Assembly (NCBI RefSeq): GCF_042854845.1 | Contig: NZ_AP031499.1 | Location: forward strand, 170,428 to 234,427 | Direction: 5' to 3' | Origin: Maricurvus nonylphenolicus | GTDB lineage: Bacteria; Pseudomonadota; Gammaproteobacteria; Pseudomonadales; Cellvibrionaceae | Length of the DNA stretch: 64,000 bases | In this document: piece by piece, positions 33,989 to 43,677 of the stretch | Position numbering within the stretch: position 1 is the stretch's first letter | Layout: the number at the start of each line of letters is the position of its first letter | Program-made: the position numbers and the translations under genes | The notes under the pieces: model-generated | Told to the model about the DNA's origin: nothing | Databases searched by the model: none | The model's input: the letters and a program-made list of their open reading frames with translations, nothing else

Positions 33989-34713
33989 GCGAAGCCACGG
34001 TATCTCTGGGCTACAGAATCTTTTTAGAAGTTATGAAAGAATTATGGGGGTATTTTTCTGGGGATTTAGCGATACTCTCTAGTAACAGGCGTGACTACTG
34101 CGCATTCAGTAGTGCCCCGGCTCGGCTAGAGCCAACCCCAGCACCCATGCTGTTTATGGGCTTCATTAACCCGGTATAGGAGGAAATCAACGACATAAAA
34201 TGAAGTAACCGGATGCGTTAAGACTAAATGGTGCTGTATCCCACTGGAGACTGGTGCTGTTGGTAATAACCAATCTGGGTTTGAGGGAGTGGTGTCCCAC
34301 GACGTTCGGCAACTCTGGTTGCCTCTCCATTAGTTGCAGCTAATGGACAGTCATAAACACTCACCAACTGCACGTACACCATATGTTTTGTAGTGCGCGT
34401 AACCGTTCTGAACAGTGGCTTATTTTTCTCATCTGATGCTACCTACTGTATTGAACCGTTATCTGTCCGTTCCTGATATTACAGTCTCTGTTCAGAACGG
34501 TTGCTTGTCTGTTCAAACGGTCAGTTTGACGACAGCGAATCACTACTCAACGCATCAAACTCAGCCTTAGCAAAGACGGTCAATGAATAAAGATTTCACC
34601 GTTTAGAACGGTCACGCGATTAACTTAATTTTCTCTCTGAAAAGTTGATTGCCGATTTACTCTGACACTCTCGCAATAATTCTCGCCAAGATAGTTAACA
34701 ACGAGGATTCGCC
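33989..34713. promoter_or_regulatory. Noncoding region with repeated ACCGTTCTGAAC motifs before the recombinase
   Basis: No credible gene. AACCGTTCTGAACAG (34401-34415) has a perfect inverted copy at 34488-34502. A partial copy CTGTTCAAACGGTC lies at 34509-34522, and a self-palindrome ACCGTTTAGAACGGT at 34598-34612. The spacing and proximity to the recombinase gene suggest recombinase or repressor binding sites. An AGGAGG at 34179-34184 has only a three-codon ATG frame after it. Confidence 0.6.
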
Positions 34714-35580
34714 GTGAGGGATTTGAATTATCAGCTTAAAAATCTGTGCGATCACAACAAAGATGGTAGTCAGACCACCAAGGCAGATCGTCATAAAAAA
34801 TTACAAATGATGGCCGATCATTTGTTTGAATTGGGCTTTCGGCGTATGAATGCCAATTCACTGAAACCGAAACACGTCGATGCGCTCATTGCACGTTATC
34901 TCAGTGAAGGGTTAAACGAAGGTACAATCAAGAATCGATTGTCAGCACTGCGCTGGTGGGCAGATAAAGTCGGTAAACCCAATGTGGTTGCTAAAGACAA
35001 CGCTTACTATGGTATTGAGTCCCGTGTCTTTATTACCAACGAATCGAAGGCGCGTGATCTTGATCGAGAATTACTGAGTAAGATCACGAGCGATCATGCG
35101 CGTATGAGTCTGGAGCTACAAAAAGCGTTTGGTTTGAGACGCGAAGAAGCCATCAAATTTATTCCTGAGTACGCTGATCAAGGTAACCATATCCGTTTAA
35201 AAGCGACGTGGTGCAAAGGTGGTCGTGCCAGAACTATCCCTATCCGCAACGAATTACAACGAGAAGTATTAGATCGTGCCCGCTTATTGGCAGGGCTAGG
35301 TTCACTCATTCCCAGTCATTTGATGTACGTCGATCAAATGCGTATCTACGAAGCAGAAACTAACAAAGTCGGCTTGCACAAAATGCACGGCCTGCGTCAT
35401 CGCTATGCACAAGAACGCTATTACGAACTAACGGGTTGGCAAGCGCCAGCCTGCGGTGGCCCAACACGAGATGAATTATCCGAGGAAAAGCGCTTAGATG
35501 ATAGAGTCGCCCGCTTAGCGATAACTCAAGAACTCGGTCATGGTCGTGAACAAGTCACGGCTGTTTATTTGGGTCGTTAG
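34714..35580 (+). CDS. Second tyrosine recombinase / integrase-domain protein
   Basis: 288 residues, GTG start. N-terminal SAM-like core (LKNLCDHNKDGSQTTKADRHKKLQMMADHL, Integrase_1/phage integrase N-terminal type) and a C-terminal catalytic domain: R in FGLRREEAIKF (about 141), K in TWCKGGRARTIPI, H-x-x-R in MHGLRHRYAQ (about 227-230), H in ELGHGREQ and Y in AVYLGR. The tyrosine is only three residues from the C-terminus. Such proteins are regular members of this ICE family and differ from the main integrase at 12884. Confidence 0.85.
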   Translation: MRDLNYQLKNLCDHNKDGSQTTKADRHKKLQMMADHLFELGFRRMNANSLKPKHVDALIARYLSEGLNEGTIKNRLSALRWWADKVGKPNVVAKDNAYYGIESRVFITNESKARDLDRELLSKITSDHARMSLELQKAFGLRREEAIKFIPEYADQGNHIRLKATWCKGGRARTIPIRNELQREVLDRARLLAGLGSLIPSHLMYVDQMRIYEAETNKVGLHKMHGLRHRYAQERYYELTGWQAPACGGPTRDELSEEKRLDDRVARLAITQELGHGREQVTAVYLGR

Positions 35581-35919
35581 TTTCAAGGCAATACATGGCT
35601 CATTGGGCTTCGCCCAGGCCGCAAGGCCTTCCCACCCTCGCCGGGAGCAGGGGTTGCAGCGAGACTGCAACCCCGCGGGAAAGGCTTAAGGTGATACCGG
35701 CATCAAGGACTACTCGGCTAAGGCCTGCGTTCCTCCTTGACGCTGAATTCTCAACAGTGAAAACCCTGTCGCTATTGCAGTCTCAATAGTACCCGGCAGA
35801 GTTTCTGCCACTAACCAGGGTATAGCCACCCACTTCGGTGATTGGTTGTACCACCCCTACGGGAGAGAATATGCCCCGTAGGGTCATCTTTCTCTTCTTT
35901 ACTCACTGTTAGGAGAAAG
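35581..35919. other. Structured noncoding region and leader of the next gene
   Basis: Several hairpins: GGGGTTGCAG with CTGCAACCCC (35650-35674), and the leader hairpin CCCTACGGG with CCCGTAGGG (35855-35883). The latter ends in CCCCGTAGGGTC and is followed by a ribosome site for the 35920 gene. No gene seen. Confidence 0.5.
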
Positions 35920-36264
35920 ATGATGGAATACTTGGAAATGCGTGGAGAGGTAAAACTGAAAGACGATGCCGATTTGCCTGTTGTGAGCGAAGTTTTAAGC
36001 AAGTTAGTTGAAACCGAGTTCGTTGATACGGGCTTTATTGATATTCGTCGGAAAGATCCGGTACTCAGTATTTACGCTGAGGGTACGATCTCTGAAAGTT
36101 ACAGCCTCCGAGCGCAGTTGAGAAAGCTGCAAAATCAGTTGTCAGAGACATCAATGATTGGAGTCACCAGTGAACGATGGGAAACCCTCGTGATACTGAA
36201 ACACTCTGAGCCAGTATCGGCGCTTAGTCTCGAACCCTACGACCTTCTGGTTGTTGCCCAGTAA
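35920..36264 (+). CDS. Hypothetical ICE protein, 114 residues
   Basis: AGGAG precedes tandem ATGs at 35920 and 35923. An acidic, soluble protein (MEYLEMRGEVKLKDDADLP) with alternating beta and helical segments and no recognised motif. Preceded by a hairpin leader resembling those of the DUF3577 and RadC-like genes, suggesting shared control. Confidence 0.65.
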   Translation: MMEYLEMRGEVKLKDDADLPVVSEVLSKLVETEFVDTGFIDIRRKDPVLSIYAEGTISESYSLRAQLRKLQNQLSETSMIGVTSERWETLVILKHSEPVSALSLEPYDLLVVAQ

Positions 36265-36270
36265 CCCCCG

Positions 36271-36300
36271 AAAAAGGCCTGACATTCATCAGGCCTTTTT
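36271..36300. terminator. Bidirectional rho-independent terminator
   Basis: AGGCCTGA and TCAGGCCT flank a CATTCA loop, with an A-run before and a T-run after. It separates two converging genes and can serve both strands. Confidence 0.88.
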
Positions 36301-36320
36301 CATTTTTCTCTACCGAATCA

Positions 36321-36965
36321 TTAAGAGACTTTTGGTGGATTTATACCGAGTTGATTCATCAGTTCAACAGCCCTAGAGTTCGACCTCATTAACTCGTCAA
36401 ATCGTTTGTGCATTTCAACATTATGCCCCGGCGCGTCGATAACCTTATCAACGTATTCATCGCTACTTTCGATACCTGATTCTGAAAGAACCTGTTGATA
36501 GTAGGTATTTCTAATAGAACTAAGTTCGTTCAACTCGTATCTGTTACTTTGCCTGAAGTTATCCATTTCAATACTTATATCATTAAAAGACATCTGAGTC
36601 CGACGGTAGACTTCCATTTGACGCTGTTCTTGATTCGTTAGTTTGCCATCATCAAGGAATTTTTCTGAAAATTCTTGGTAAGCCTTTCCTTCTGCCATGA
36701 CTTTGTCGATGTTGAGACTGAGATCAGTTGATTCATGCATATAACCTGTAATCCACTGAGGTATAGCCAAGTGTTTGGGGATGCCATTTCTATCAAGCTC
36801 GCTAATCGTCTGTGCTTGAGGTGATAGAGTTACAGTATCCGCACTCGGATTTCTAATAGTTGAGTTGCTATTGGAACTGTTGCCTGTACTCTGTAGCGGC
36901 AAATTATTGCCGCTTAACGATGTAGCCGTTGCCGCCGGATTGCCGTATAAATTTCCTATCTGCAT
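36321..36965 (-). CDS. Hypothetical protein, 214 residues, lone minus-strand gene
   Basis: Start at ATG 36965 after TTGGAG; a TTG at 36977 is unlikely. The N-terminal third is Ser/Asn/Thr-rich and low complexity (STGNSSNSNSTIRN), then DTVTLSPQAQTISEL, a motif reminiscent of anchor peptides in flagellar-type or secreted proteins. The rest is helical and charged, with a possible EF-hand-like FLDDGKLTNQEQ. No signal peptide or membrane segment. Function unknown. Confidence 0.65.
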   Translation of the reverse strand: MQIGNLYGNPAATATSLSGNNLPLQSTGNSSNSNSTIRNPSADTVTLSPQAQTISELDRNGIPKHLAIPQWITGYMHESTDLSLNIDKVMAEGKAYQEFSEKFLDDGKLTNQEQRQMEVYRRTQMSFNDISIEMDNFRQSNRYELNELSSIRNTYYQQVLSESGIESSDEYVDKVIDAPGHNVEMHKRFDELMRSNSRAVELMNQLGINPPKVS

Positions 36966-37173
36966 TGCTAACTCCAAGAAGATTGTTGTTTATCTTGGTT
37001 TTCCCTGAGTAAAACCCGCCTGTTCTCAGTTACTAATACCCGCAATCCACATACAGCAAGCTATATGCCATTGCCAAGGCTATCTTTCTTCTACCTCTGA
37101 AAGGTTTTCGCTCCAAATCATTCCCGCAGATTCGTACCTTATCCCTCGTCTTACGAATCGACCGGAGTGGTTT

Positions 37174-37974
37174 ATGTCAGCAGCCAGCGTTATTCCAGCC
37201 TCAGTGCTTAGTCTTGTTCTGTTATCGCCATCGTTGGAAGCGATGAATACAGATAACGTCGTTAAAGATAGTCGTTATGTGTCGGTTCAAATCGGCGCAA
37301 CGCAAGCACAAAGCCATGTTTTGCAATCGATGATTCGAGTTTCTATTCCCGACGACATCACCACAGTAGGTAGTGCGTTGCAGTATTTACTCGAACCCTA
37401 TGGCTATCAGCTCGATGATCAAATTGAGACGGCGAAAGTCTCTGATCTATATGTGTTGCTAACGCGACCACTACCTGCACCACACCGAACGCTTGAAGCG
37501 ATGACACTACAAGATGCGTTGAGTGTTTTAGGCGGTGAGAGTTTTGATGTCGTTATCAATCCCGTTCTTCGGACAATCAGCTATGACTTAAAACCTGATC
37601 AAAAAGAGTATGTGAGTGATAACGATATAGAGACGGCTCAAGCTCTTTGGCGTGAACGCAATAAAGCGACATCTAGCCTTGTCGCTGATGAGTCTTCATC
37701 AATGAGGATGTTGGGTTATGGCCCGGTTAAACCGGGCGATACGCTTAGCCATATCGTTTTACAGTTTGGTATCCCTGATTTAACGCTGGATCAGGTCTTG
37801 GTTCATGCCTACCATTCCAACCCCCATGCCTTCGCCAACGACAATATGAATCATTTGTTGGTTGGTGCTCATATGAGTATGTCGTCAATCGTTGATGAGG
37901 TGCTGTCGCCTGCGGAAGCAAACCGATTGGTGGATGAACACTACAGCCGTTGGTTGCAAATGGTGCAGCCATGA
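37174..37974 (+). CDS. pilL: PilL N-terminal-domain ICE protein
   Basis: 266 residues. A signal-like N-terminus precedes a secretin-N or FimV-like fold (VGSALQYLLEPYGYQLDDQ ... LQDALSVLGGESFDVVINP), as in TIGR03748/PilL proteins that open the MPF-G transfer module. The later KPGDTLSHIVLQFGIPDLTLDQVL resembles a LysM/FimV peptide-binding segment. The next gene overlaps its stop by ATGA. Confidence 0.8.
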   Translation: MSAASVIPASVLSLVLLSPSLEAMNTDNVVKDSRYVSVQIGATQAQSHVLQSMIRVSIPDDITTVGSALQYLLEPYGYQLDDQIETAKVSDLYVLLTRPLPAPHRTLEAMTLQDALSVLGGESFDVVINPVLRTISYDLKPDQKEYVSDNDIETAQALWRERNKATSSLVADESSSMRMLGYGPVKPGDTLSHIVLQFGIPDLTLDQVLVHAYHSNPHAFANDNMNHLLVGAHMSMSSIVDEVLSPAEANRLVDEHYSRWLQMVQP

Positions 37975-38783
37975 GAGCCTTCACAGTATTTCTAATTCTG
38001 GCTGTGTCTGGTAGTGCTGTAGCGAATGATCCAAACAATACGGAAAGCGCACAAACACAAGTTTCCGAAACGCCTATCGTGCAGACCCCCGACACTGAAA
38101 CACTCGCTCGATACTGGTCACTCGATGCGAAAGAGTATCAGCGTTATCAAGAACTGATGCGTGGGCCACTGGGTCATTGGAGTCCAACGATTGACCCGCT
38201 ATTGGCACTGGGCATGTTCGCGACAACGCCAGCTCAGCAGAAACGTTATGCAGAGCTGTATGCGCGCCAGGAATTTGAATTGACAGAACGTACCTTACGT
38301 TTTCAGCAAGCGTATCGGGCTGCCTTTAATCGTTTGTACCCGAACGTGGATACGGTCGATCATCGATTGCTTGCGCCGTATCAATTACATCAACAGCAAA
38401 AGGAATCGGCCAAAGCTGCACGCTGGCTGGCTAAAAAGCAGTTTCAAGACGGTGATCGGGTGATGGTCTTCGTACCAACACAATGTGATCACTGTACTTC
38501 ACTTATCCCCCGGTTAATGAGCCTGGTCTCAGGAACCCGGAACGCAGGTATCGACGTGTATGTTCGCAACGCATCCGACGATAACGCGGTTCGGGCCTGG
38601 GCTCAGGCTCACCATATTCAAGCCAATAAAGTAAGTGGTAACGCGCTAACGTTGAACCGCAACGAAGGATTGCTACAGCGCTTACAAAGTCGATCTACCA
38701 ATCATCATTCAGCGGTCGTACCGATTTTTCTCAAACGAAACGATCAATTTTTTCAGTTACGTGAAGAGGACTTGGGATTATGA
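37971..38783 (+). CDS. ICE protein of the TIGR03759 (PFL_4693) family
   Basis: 270 residues from ATG 37971 with a signal peptide ending SGSAVAN. The family core YWSLDAKEYQRYQELMRGPLG is followed by a helical region. A C-terminal thioredoxin-like segment contains CDHC (VMVFVPTQCDHCTSLI). Periplasmic, probably assisting assembly of the transfer apparatus. Overlaps both neighbours by four bases. Confidence 0.88.
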   Translation: MRAFTVFLILAVSGSAVANDPNNTESAQTQVSETPIVQTPDTETLARYWSLDAKEYQRYQELMRGPLGHWSPTIDPLLALGMFATTPAQQKRYAELYARQEFELTERTLRFQQAYRAAFNRLYPNVDTVDHRLLAPYQLHQQQKESAKAARWLAKKQFQDGDRVMVFVPTQCDHCTSLIPRLMSLVSGTRNAGIDVYVRNASDDNAVRAWAQAHHIQANKVSGNALTLNRNEGLLQRLQSRSTNHHSAVVPIFLKRNDQFFQLREEDLGL

Positions 38784-39316
38784 ATATCAGTGCCATTCGA
38801 CCGTTCATTGTGGGCGCGACGTTGATGCAGTCCATTTCAGCAACAGCCCTAGACGATCTACCGATAGCCTATGTGGTTGTCGCCAAGGCCACCGATGTTC
38901 CGGCTGATATTTTGTACGCCGTTGCCTTAGCCGAAAGTGGGCGAAGCTATAATGGCCAGTTGTTACCTTGGCCCTGGACGTTGAATATCGAAGGTCAGAG
39001 CTTTTATTGCGAGACACAGCGCGAAGCTGTGGTTATCGCGTCTGAAGCCATCAGTCGCAAACAATTGGTTGATCTGGGGGTTACTCAGGTCAACTGGTAT
39101 TGGCACCAGCAACGCTTTAACCGTGTTGATGATGCTTTAGTCCCGATGTTGAATCTCAAAGCAGGCGCGGCGATTTTGCGCGAGCAATTCGAGGCCAGCG
39201 GTGATTGGTGGACAGCCGTAGGCCGATACCATGATCCCGGTCAGGACGACGAATCGTTGGCGAGTGCGGAGCAGTATCGTCAACGGGTACAGCGTCTCTG
39301 GAAAGGGACGTTTTAA
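38780..39316 (+). CDS. Conjugative lytic transglycosylase (SLT type)
   Basis: 178 residues. Signal peptide, then the SLT-like core VPADILYAVALAESGR, in which E is the probable catalytic acid, and PWPWTLNIEGQSFYC. The later AVGRYHDPGQ fits the family. It would open peptidoglycan for the transfer channel. Start overlaps the previous stop. Confidence 0.87.
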   Translation: MNISAIRPFIVGATLMQSISATALDDLPIAYVVVAKATDVPADILYAVALAESGRSYNGQLLPWPWTLNIEGQSFYCETQREAVVIASEAISRKQLVDLGVTQVNWYWHQQRFNRVDDALVPMLNLKAGAAILREQFEASGDWWTAVGRYHDPGQDDESLASAEQYRQRVQRLWKGTF

Positions 39317-39811
39317 ATGAAGCGTTTTGTTCTTGCACTCTGCCTATGCTGCGGCCAATTTGTTCAGGCCGATCAATCACTGACTGTCATTTATGATTCT
39401 GGTAATACCTTACCAATTGCACCGTATTTACCTCAGCGTTCTGAACCTCAACCGAAACAATCCGTGCTTCCCACGAAGCGCCAATCCTTTCAGCTACCGA
39501 TAGAGACGCCTTCCATGTCACCGGGAAGTGTGAGCGCGACGGCAAAGCCACTGAAGTATTTGCAACAACCGCTATTCCTGATCGGTGCCGATAAGCAATC
39601 CAAAGCCTGGCTGAAAGCGAGGCACGATCAACTCGTCAATCTCAGTGCCGTTGGCTTATTGGTACAAGTCGATACCTTGGAGGAGATTAAAGCGATACAG
39701 GCCTTAGCCAAAGGCCTACGACTAATCCCGGCGTCAGCCGAGAGCTTTGCCAAGCCACTGGCCTTGAAACATTACCCGGTGTTGATTTCCAAGGATGGCT
39801 GGGAGCAATGA
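39317..39811 (+). CDS. ICE protein of the PFL_4695 (TIGR03765) family
   Basis: 164 residues with a signal peptide (LCLCCGQFVQA). The C-terminal half (IGADKQSKAWLKARHDQLVNLSAVGLLVQV, LRLIPASAESFAKPL) is the family core. It begins directly after the transglycosylase stop and overlaps traD by four bases. Periplasmic; role in the apparatus not defined. Confidence 0.87.
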   Translation: MKRFVLALCLCCGQFVQADQSLTVIYDSGNTLPIAPYLPQRSEPQPKQSVLPTKRQSFQLPIETPSMSPGSVSATAKPLKYLQQPLFLIGADKQSKAWLKARHDQLVNLSAVGLLVQVDTLEEIKAIQALAKGLRLIPASAESFAKPLALKHYPVLISKDGWEQ

Positions 39812-41865
39812 GTGATCGTTATGAGGTGGAGGTTTTACTACGGCCACCTGTGGAACTGTCCTCGTCCTTAGTCTCGTTGTGTGCAGCGGGTATCGTCCTC
39901 AAAGCCCCACAAACCTTGATGATGCCGCCCAGTGTGGCGGTTGTCAGTGCCGGGTGTTTAGGGGTATTGGGTATCTGGCGAGGCCGCCAGGCCTGGCGGG
40001 TTTTAACCTATCAGCGTCACCTTCGCCGAAGTCCTCGTTACACCATGTCTTCGACACAAATCCCCGTCAGTCGAGCAGTCTTGTTTCTGGGGCGAGGTTT
40101 TCGTTGGACGCAAACCCACACTGAACGCTTATATGCCGCCCGTGATCGACGCGCCGAACATTACCTGCAACCCAGTGCCTTCAAGCAATGGGTACGGAAG
40201 AAAGAAATTGAGTGGGAGCATACGCCGCTGCTAAAACAGGTGGCAAAGCTGACCGCCACCGATTCAGTTTTAAATCCAGTTAGGCCTCCGCCTGCTAGCG
40301 GCGGCGATGCTGTGATTCATGGGGTGGGTATTGGCGGGGAGAGTAATGCCAGTATGCCCTTGTCTGATCGCGTCGGGCATATGGTGGTCATTGCTCGAAC
40401 CCGCCACGGTAAAACCCGTTTAGCGGAACTGCTAATCACCCAAGACATTCATCGCCGCGACAACTGCGTGATTGTGCTAGACCCCAAGGGTGATGCTGAC
40501 TTACTCAAGCGTATTCATGTCGAAGCACAACGTACCCAACGCCCCTTATTGATCTTCCATTTAGGATATCCCGAACTCAGTGCGCGTTATAACGCCATTG
40601 GCTCTTTCTCCCGTATCACCGAAGTGGCTACCCGTATCGCCAGTCAATTACCCGGTGAGGGAGATGCCAGTGCCTTTAAAGAATTTGCCTGGCAGTTTGT
40701 GAATGTCATCGCCGTGGCTTTGGTTGCGTTAGACGAGCGCCCGGACTTCTTAAAGATCCGGCGCTATATCACCGACATTGATCCGCTGCTGATCCGTTAC
40801 GGCCATTACTGGTTAGAACAACATGGTAATGAAGGCTGGCAAGACGGACTGGCCGAAGTCCGTAATGCGATCAACGTGAAATCATTACCACGGGTAGACC
40901 AAGGCAAAGACCCGGACGCCATCGCCTTGGTGCGCTACCTCAAAACTCAAGTGGAGTTTGATCAGGTTTTGGAGGGTTTGATTTCAGCTTTCCGCTACGA
41001 CCGCGAGTATTTCCAGAAAATCACCGTCGCGGTCAAACCCTTTCTGGAAAAGCTCACGACAGGCAATATCGCTGCGATTCTCGCACCCGATTTATCCGAC
41101 GAGGAAGACCAGCGCCCGGTGCTGGAATGGGCACATGCCATTCGTGATCAAGCGATTGTCTATGTGGGTCTCGATGCACTGGCCGATCCTGAAGTGGCCA
41201 GTGCTGTAGGTGAATCGATGTTCAGTGATCTCACCAGTCTGGCTGGTCATATCTACAAGCACGGCATTGGCGATGATTCTTCGGGGCGAAGCCAGAAACC
41301 GCCCAATATTGTGATTCATGGTGACGAGTTTTCGGATCTGATCGGGCCGCAGTTTAAAACGCTCATCAATAAATCCGGTGGCGCGGGATACGAACTCAAT
41401 CTCTACACCCAGACCTGGAGCGATCCTATTGCCGAGTTGGGCAGCGAAGCTAAAGCCGGTCAGCTCGCCGGTAACATCGGTACAGTCATGATCATGGGTG
41501 TTAAGGAAATCGCGACCTGCGAGATGTTCACCAAGCAGCTACCGGAAGTCAGCGTCAGTGAGATCATGGCGGTTTCGGGTGTCACCGATAACAGTGGCCT
41601 TGAGGGAGGTGTGAGCTTTACCTCCAATAATCAGGATCGGGTAAGCATTAGTCGTGTACCGATGATTTCCCCTGCGGATATTGTGGCACTTCCCAAGGGA
41701 CAGGCCTTTGTACTGCTCAGAGGCAGTGAGCTATGGAAGATTCGTATCCCCATGCCGTCAAAGATCGACGATGACGAGCTGCCCGATGATTTGGGTGAAA
41801 TGCTCCGTTTGATGCGCCAGGGTTATACCTCAGTTTCAGACTGGGGTAGTTTTCATGGGCGTTAA
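39808..41865 (+). CDS. traD: Type IV coupling protein TraD (TIGR03743)
   Basis: 685 residues, the ICE coupling protein that brings relaxosome DNA to the channel. Two N-terminal membrane segments, then the FtsK/VirD4-type ATPase. The Walker A position (about 196-203) reads ARTRHGKT, where family members have GTTRVGKT as I recall, so the first glycine is replaced. Walker B is near 505 (IVIHGDEFSDL). VIVLDPKGDADLLKRI is typical of the family. Confidence 0.93.
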   Translation: MSDRYEVEVLLRPPVELSSSLVSLCAAGIVLKAPQTLMMPPSVAVVSAGCLGVLGIWRGRQAWRVLTYQRHLRRSPRYTMSSTQIPVSRAVLFLGRGFRWTQTHTERLYAARDRRAEHYLQPSAFKQWVRKKEIEWEHTPLLKQVAKLTATDSVLNPVRPPPASGGDAVIHGVGIGGESNASMPLSDRVGHMVVIARTRHGKTRLAELLITQDIHRRDNCVIVLDPKGDADLLKRIHVEAQRTQRPLLIFHLGYPELSARYNAIGSFSRITEVATRIASQLPGEGDASAFKEFAWQFVNVIAVALVALDERPDFLKIRRYITDIDPLLIRYGHYWLEQHGNEGWQDGLAEVRNAINVKSLPRVDQGKDPDAIALVRYLKTQVEFDQVLEGLISAFRYDREYFQKITVAVKPFLEKLTTGNIAAILAPDLSDEEDQRPVLEWAHAIRDQAIVYVGLDALADPEVASAVGESMFSDLTSLAGHIYKHGIGDDSSGRSQKPPNIVIHGDEFSDLIGPQFKTLINKSGGAGYELNLYTQTWSDPIAELGSEAKAGQLAGNIGTVMIMGVKEIATCEMFTKQLPEVSVSEIMAVSGVTDNSGLEGGVSFTSNNQDRVSISRVPMISPADIVALPKGQAFVLLRGSELWKIRIPMPSKIDDDELPDDLGEMLRLMRQGYTSVSDWGSFHGR

Positions 41866-41870
41866 GGCGC

Positions 41871-42599
41871 ATGGCTAAGTCGTCCGACTATCGACCACCG
41901 CCGCGCAAAGAACCCGGCCTGATCGGTAAGACCATATCCAGTACCGTGGCGCTGATTGTCTGGTTGGTGCTGAGTCTGCTGATTTCCATTGTCATTGAAT
42001 GGATCGGTATGATTTGGTTCTGGCCAGAACAAGGGGCAGACCACTCACAGACCGTACTCGCCAGCGATCAAGCCTATCTCAGTAGCCAGCTCTACGAAAA
42101 CTCCCTGAACACCAAGCACGTTGTTGCAGAGAAAGCACAAGATGCGGTGGCATGGGTTGAGAAGCAGATGAAATTCAACGCGAAGCCGCCGAACTTCAAT
42201 GCCAAATCCAATAAGACGATGAGTTCCATCAGTGACTGGGGCAGCGAGTATTATCGTAAAGCGCAGCCCTATCTGGAAGCGGCAAGCACGGTTACCCAGA
42301 CCTTTGTCATTCGTTTGGCGTTGATCGTATTTTCAATGCCAGTCTTCCTGCTGGCTGGACTCATCGGTGCCGTCGATGGATTAGTAGAGCGAGACCTTCG
42401 ACGTTGGGGTGGCGGCAGAGAAAGCAGCAACGTCTTTAATCTCGCTAAGCGATCCGTCGTTCCTGCTTTCGTTGGGGCTTGCGTGATCTATATCAGCCTG
42501 CCGTTCAGTATTGATCCGGTCATCGTGCTTTTGCCATTCGCACTCTTACTGGGATTCGCCGTGCGTATTAGCTTTGACCGATTGAAAAAGTATTTTTGA
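41871..42599 (+). CDS. ICE membrane protein TIGR03747
   Basis: 242 residues. The N-terminus RPPPRKEPGLIGKTISSTVALIVWLVLSLL and the WPEQG segment are hallmarks. Four membrane helices in two pairs. It follows traD by 5 bp. In relatives the RAQPRD gene follows nearby; here about 4 kb of opposite-strand cargo comes between. Confidence 0.9.
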   Translation: MAKSSDYRPPPRKEPGLIGKTISSTVALIVWLVLSLLISIVIEWIGMIWFWPEQGADHSQTVLASDQAYLSSQLYENSLNTKHVVAEKAQDAVAWVEKQMKFNAKPPNFNAKSNKTMSSISDWGSEYYRKAQPYLEAASTVTQTFVIRLALIVFSMPVFLLAGLIGAVDGLVERDLRRWGGGRESSNVFNLAKRSVVPAFVGACVIYISLPFSIDPVIVLLPFALLLGFAVRISFDRLKKYF

Positions 42600-42728
42600 G
42601 CTACATCAGCGTACTTATTGGAATTCCGGCGGTACGGTCACTTCGCCACAGTACATGACAAAATGGTCTGATATTCCTGTGGTTAACAATAGCTTTAAAT
42701 AAATAATACTAATGGCCGTTTGAACAAT

Positions 42729-43667
42729 TTAATCAGTATCGGGAGGCCCAAATATTTCTATGCCGGATCGGGATATTCTAGGGAAATATGAACATGATTC
42801 ATGGATGTCGCTAGTGCGTCTAAGGTCAAAACTCTGTCTGCACGGATACATACTGTAGAATTTAATATCTCTAGACTTAAGCGATTCTATAACTGAATAC
42901 ATTATTGCGTCGGGGCAGCGCAGGCCGAAAATTATCTCTTCAAGTTTCAATGGTGAGTCCTGAAGGTCGACATTGTCAATAATTCGCCACTCTTTTTCGT
43001 ACTCCCAAGGTTTGGCTTTACGAAGTAGTACGCTTTCCTCTAACTCTTTTTGAGCCAGAATATTATTTGCAAGGATTGCATTAGCGATCAAGCTGGTTTT
43101 TATTGTTCGTGACCCACCATAATTGACCTGATATATTTTTGGTGTGGGCTTTCTATCCAAAGAGTATCCAACGCAAAATCCGCTATGCTGATTTCCATAG
43201 TGACTCCACAATAAAGGATTGTCGTATTCCTCGGACAAGCAGCAGACACCTTGGTTATTTTGTTTAACTAATTCTGATTGAATTGTGTACGTGAGCTGCC
43301 ATTTCTCGGCATCTTCCACCGTTCCTTCATAGTCTGGGTTTGTAGCCAAGTATGCGATGTTATGCAATTCGTCGGCGGCTGATTTATTTGCTTGTCTTAT
43401 CGCATGTGTCTTCCCTTCATTTTCATTTATTCTTGCTAATTTAAGGGAGGATAAGACTTCGCTTTCTACTCTTTTCTTTATCAGTTCGCTTAAGATGTTT
43501 CGTAATGTATGTATATCAGTATCCGGTTCTATGGACGGGCTGCAATCCAAAGGATCGTTAAATCTAGAGGGATCTGAGTAGTAGAGCTGATCATGGCACA
43601 ATGCTTCAACAGATAAAGCACTAAAAGATTGATAGCGGTATATCCTTGAAGGGAGAGAATCGTTCAA
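42729..43667 (-). CDS. DUF2971 protein, third gene of the nuclease-ATPase operon
   Basis: 312 residues, TTG start 10 bp after the ATPase stop. The opening IYRYQSFSALSVEALCHDQLYYSDPSRFNDPLDC, then CCLSEEYDNPLLWSHYGNQHSGFCVGY and KPWEYEKEWRII, are diagnostic of DUF2971. That family is common in defence islands and has no settled biochemical role. The tight spacing to the ATPase suggests one functional cassette. Confidence 0.85.
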   Translation of the reverse strand: MNDSLPSRIYRYQSFSALSVEALCHDQLYYSDPSRFNDPLDCSPSIEPDTDIHTLRNILSELIKKRVESEVLSSLKLARINENEGKTHAIRQANKSAADELHNIAYLATNPDYEGTVEDAEKWQLTYTIQSELVKQNNQGVCCLSEEYDNPLLWSHYGNQHSGFCVGYSLDRKPTPKIYQVNYGGSRTIKTSLIANAILANNILAQKELEESVLLRKAKPWEYEKEWRIIDNVDLQDSPLKLEEIIFGLRCPDAIMYSVIESLKSRDIKFYSMYPCRQSFDLRRTSDIHESCSYFPRISRSGIEIFGPPDTD

Positions 43668-43677
43668 TATTAAAATC

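Noticed and set aside
33949..34179. 76-codon frame after the efflux operon
   Set aside because: It begins inside the 17 bp hairpin and has no ribosome site or recognisable protein character.
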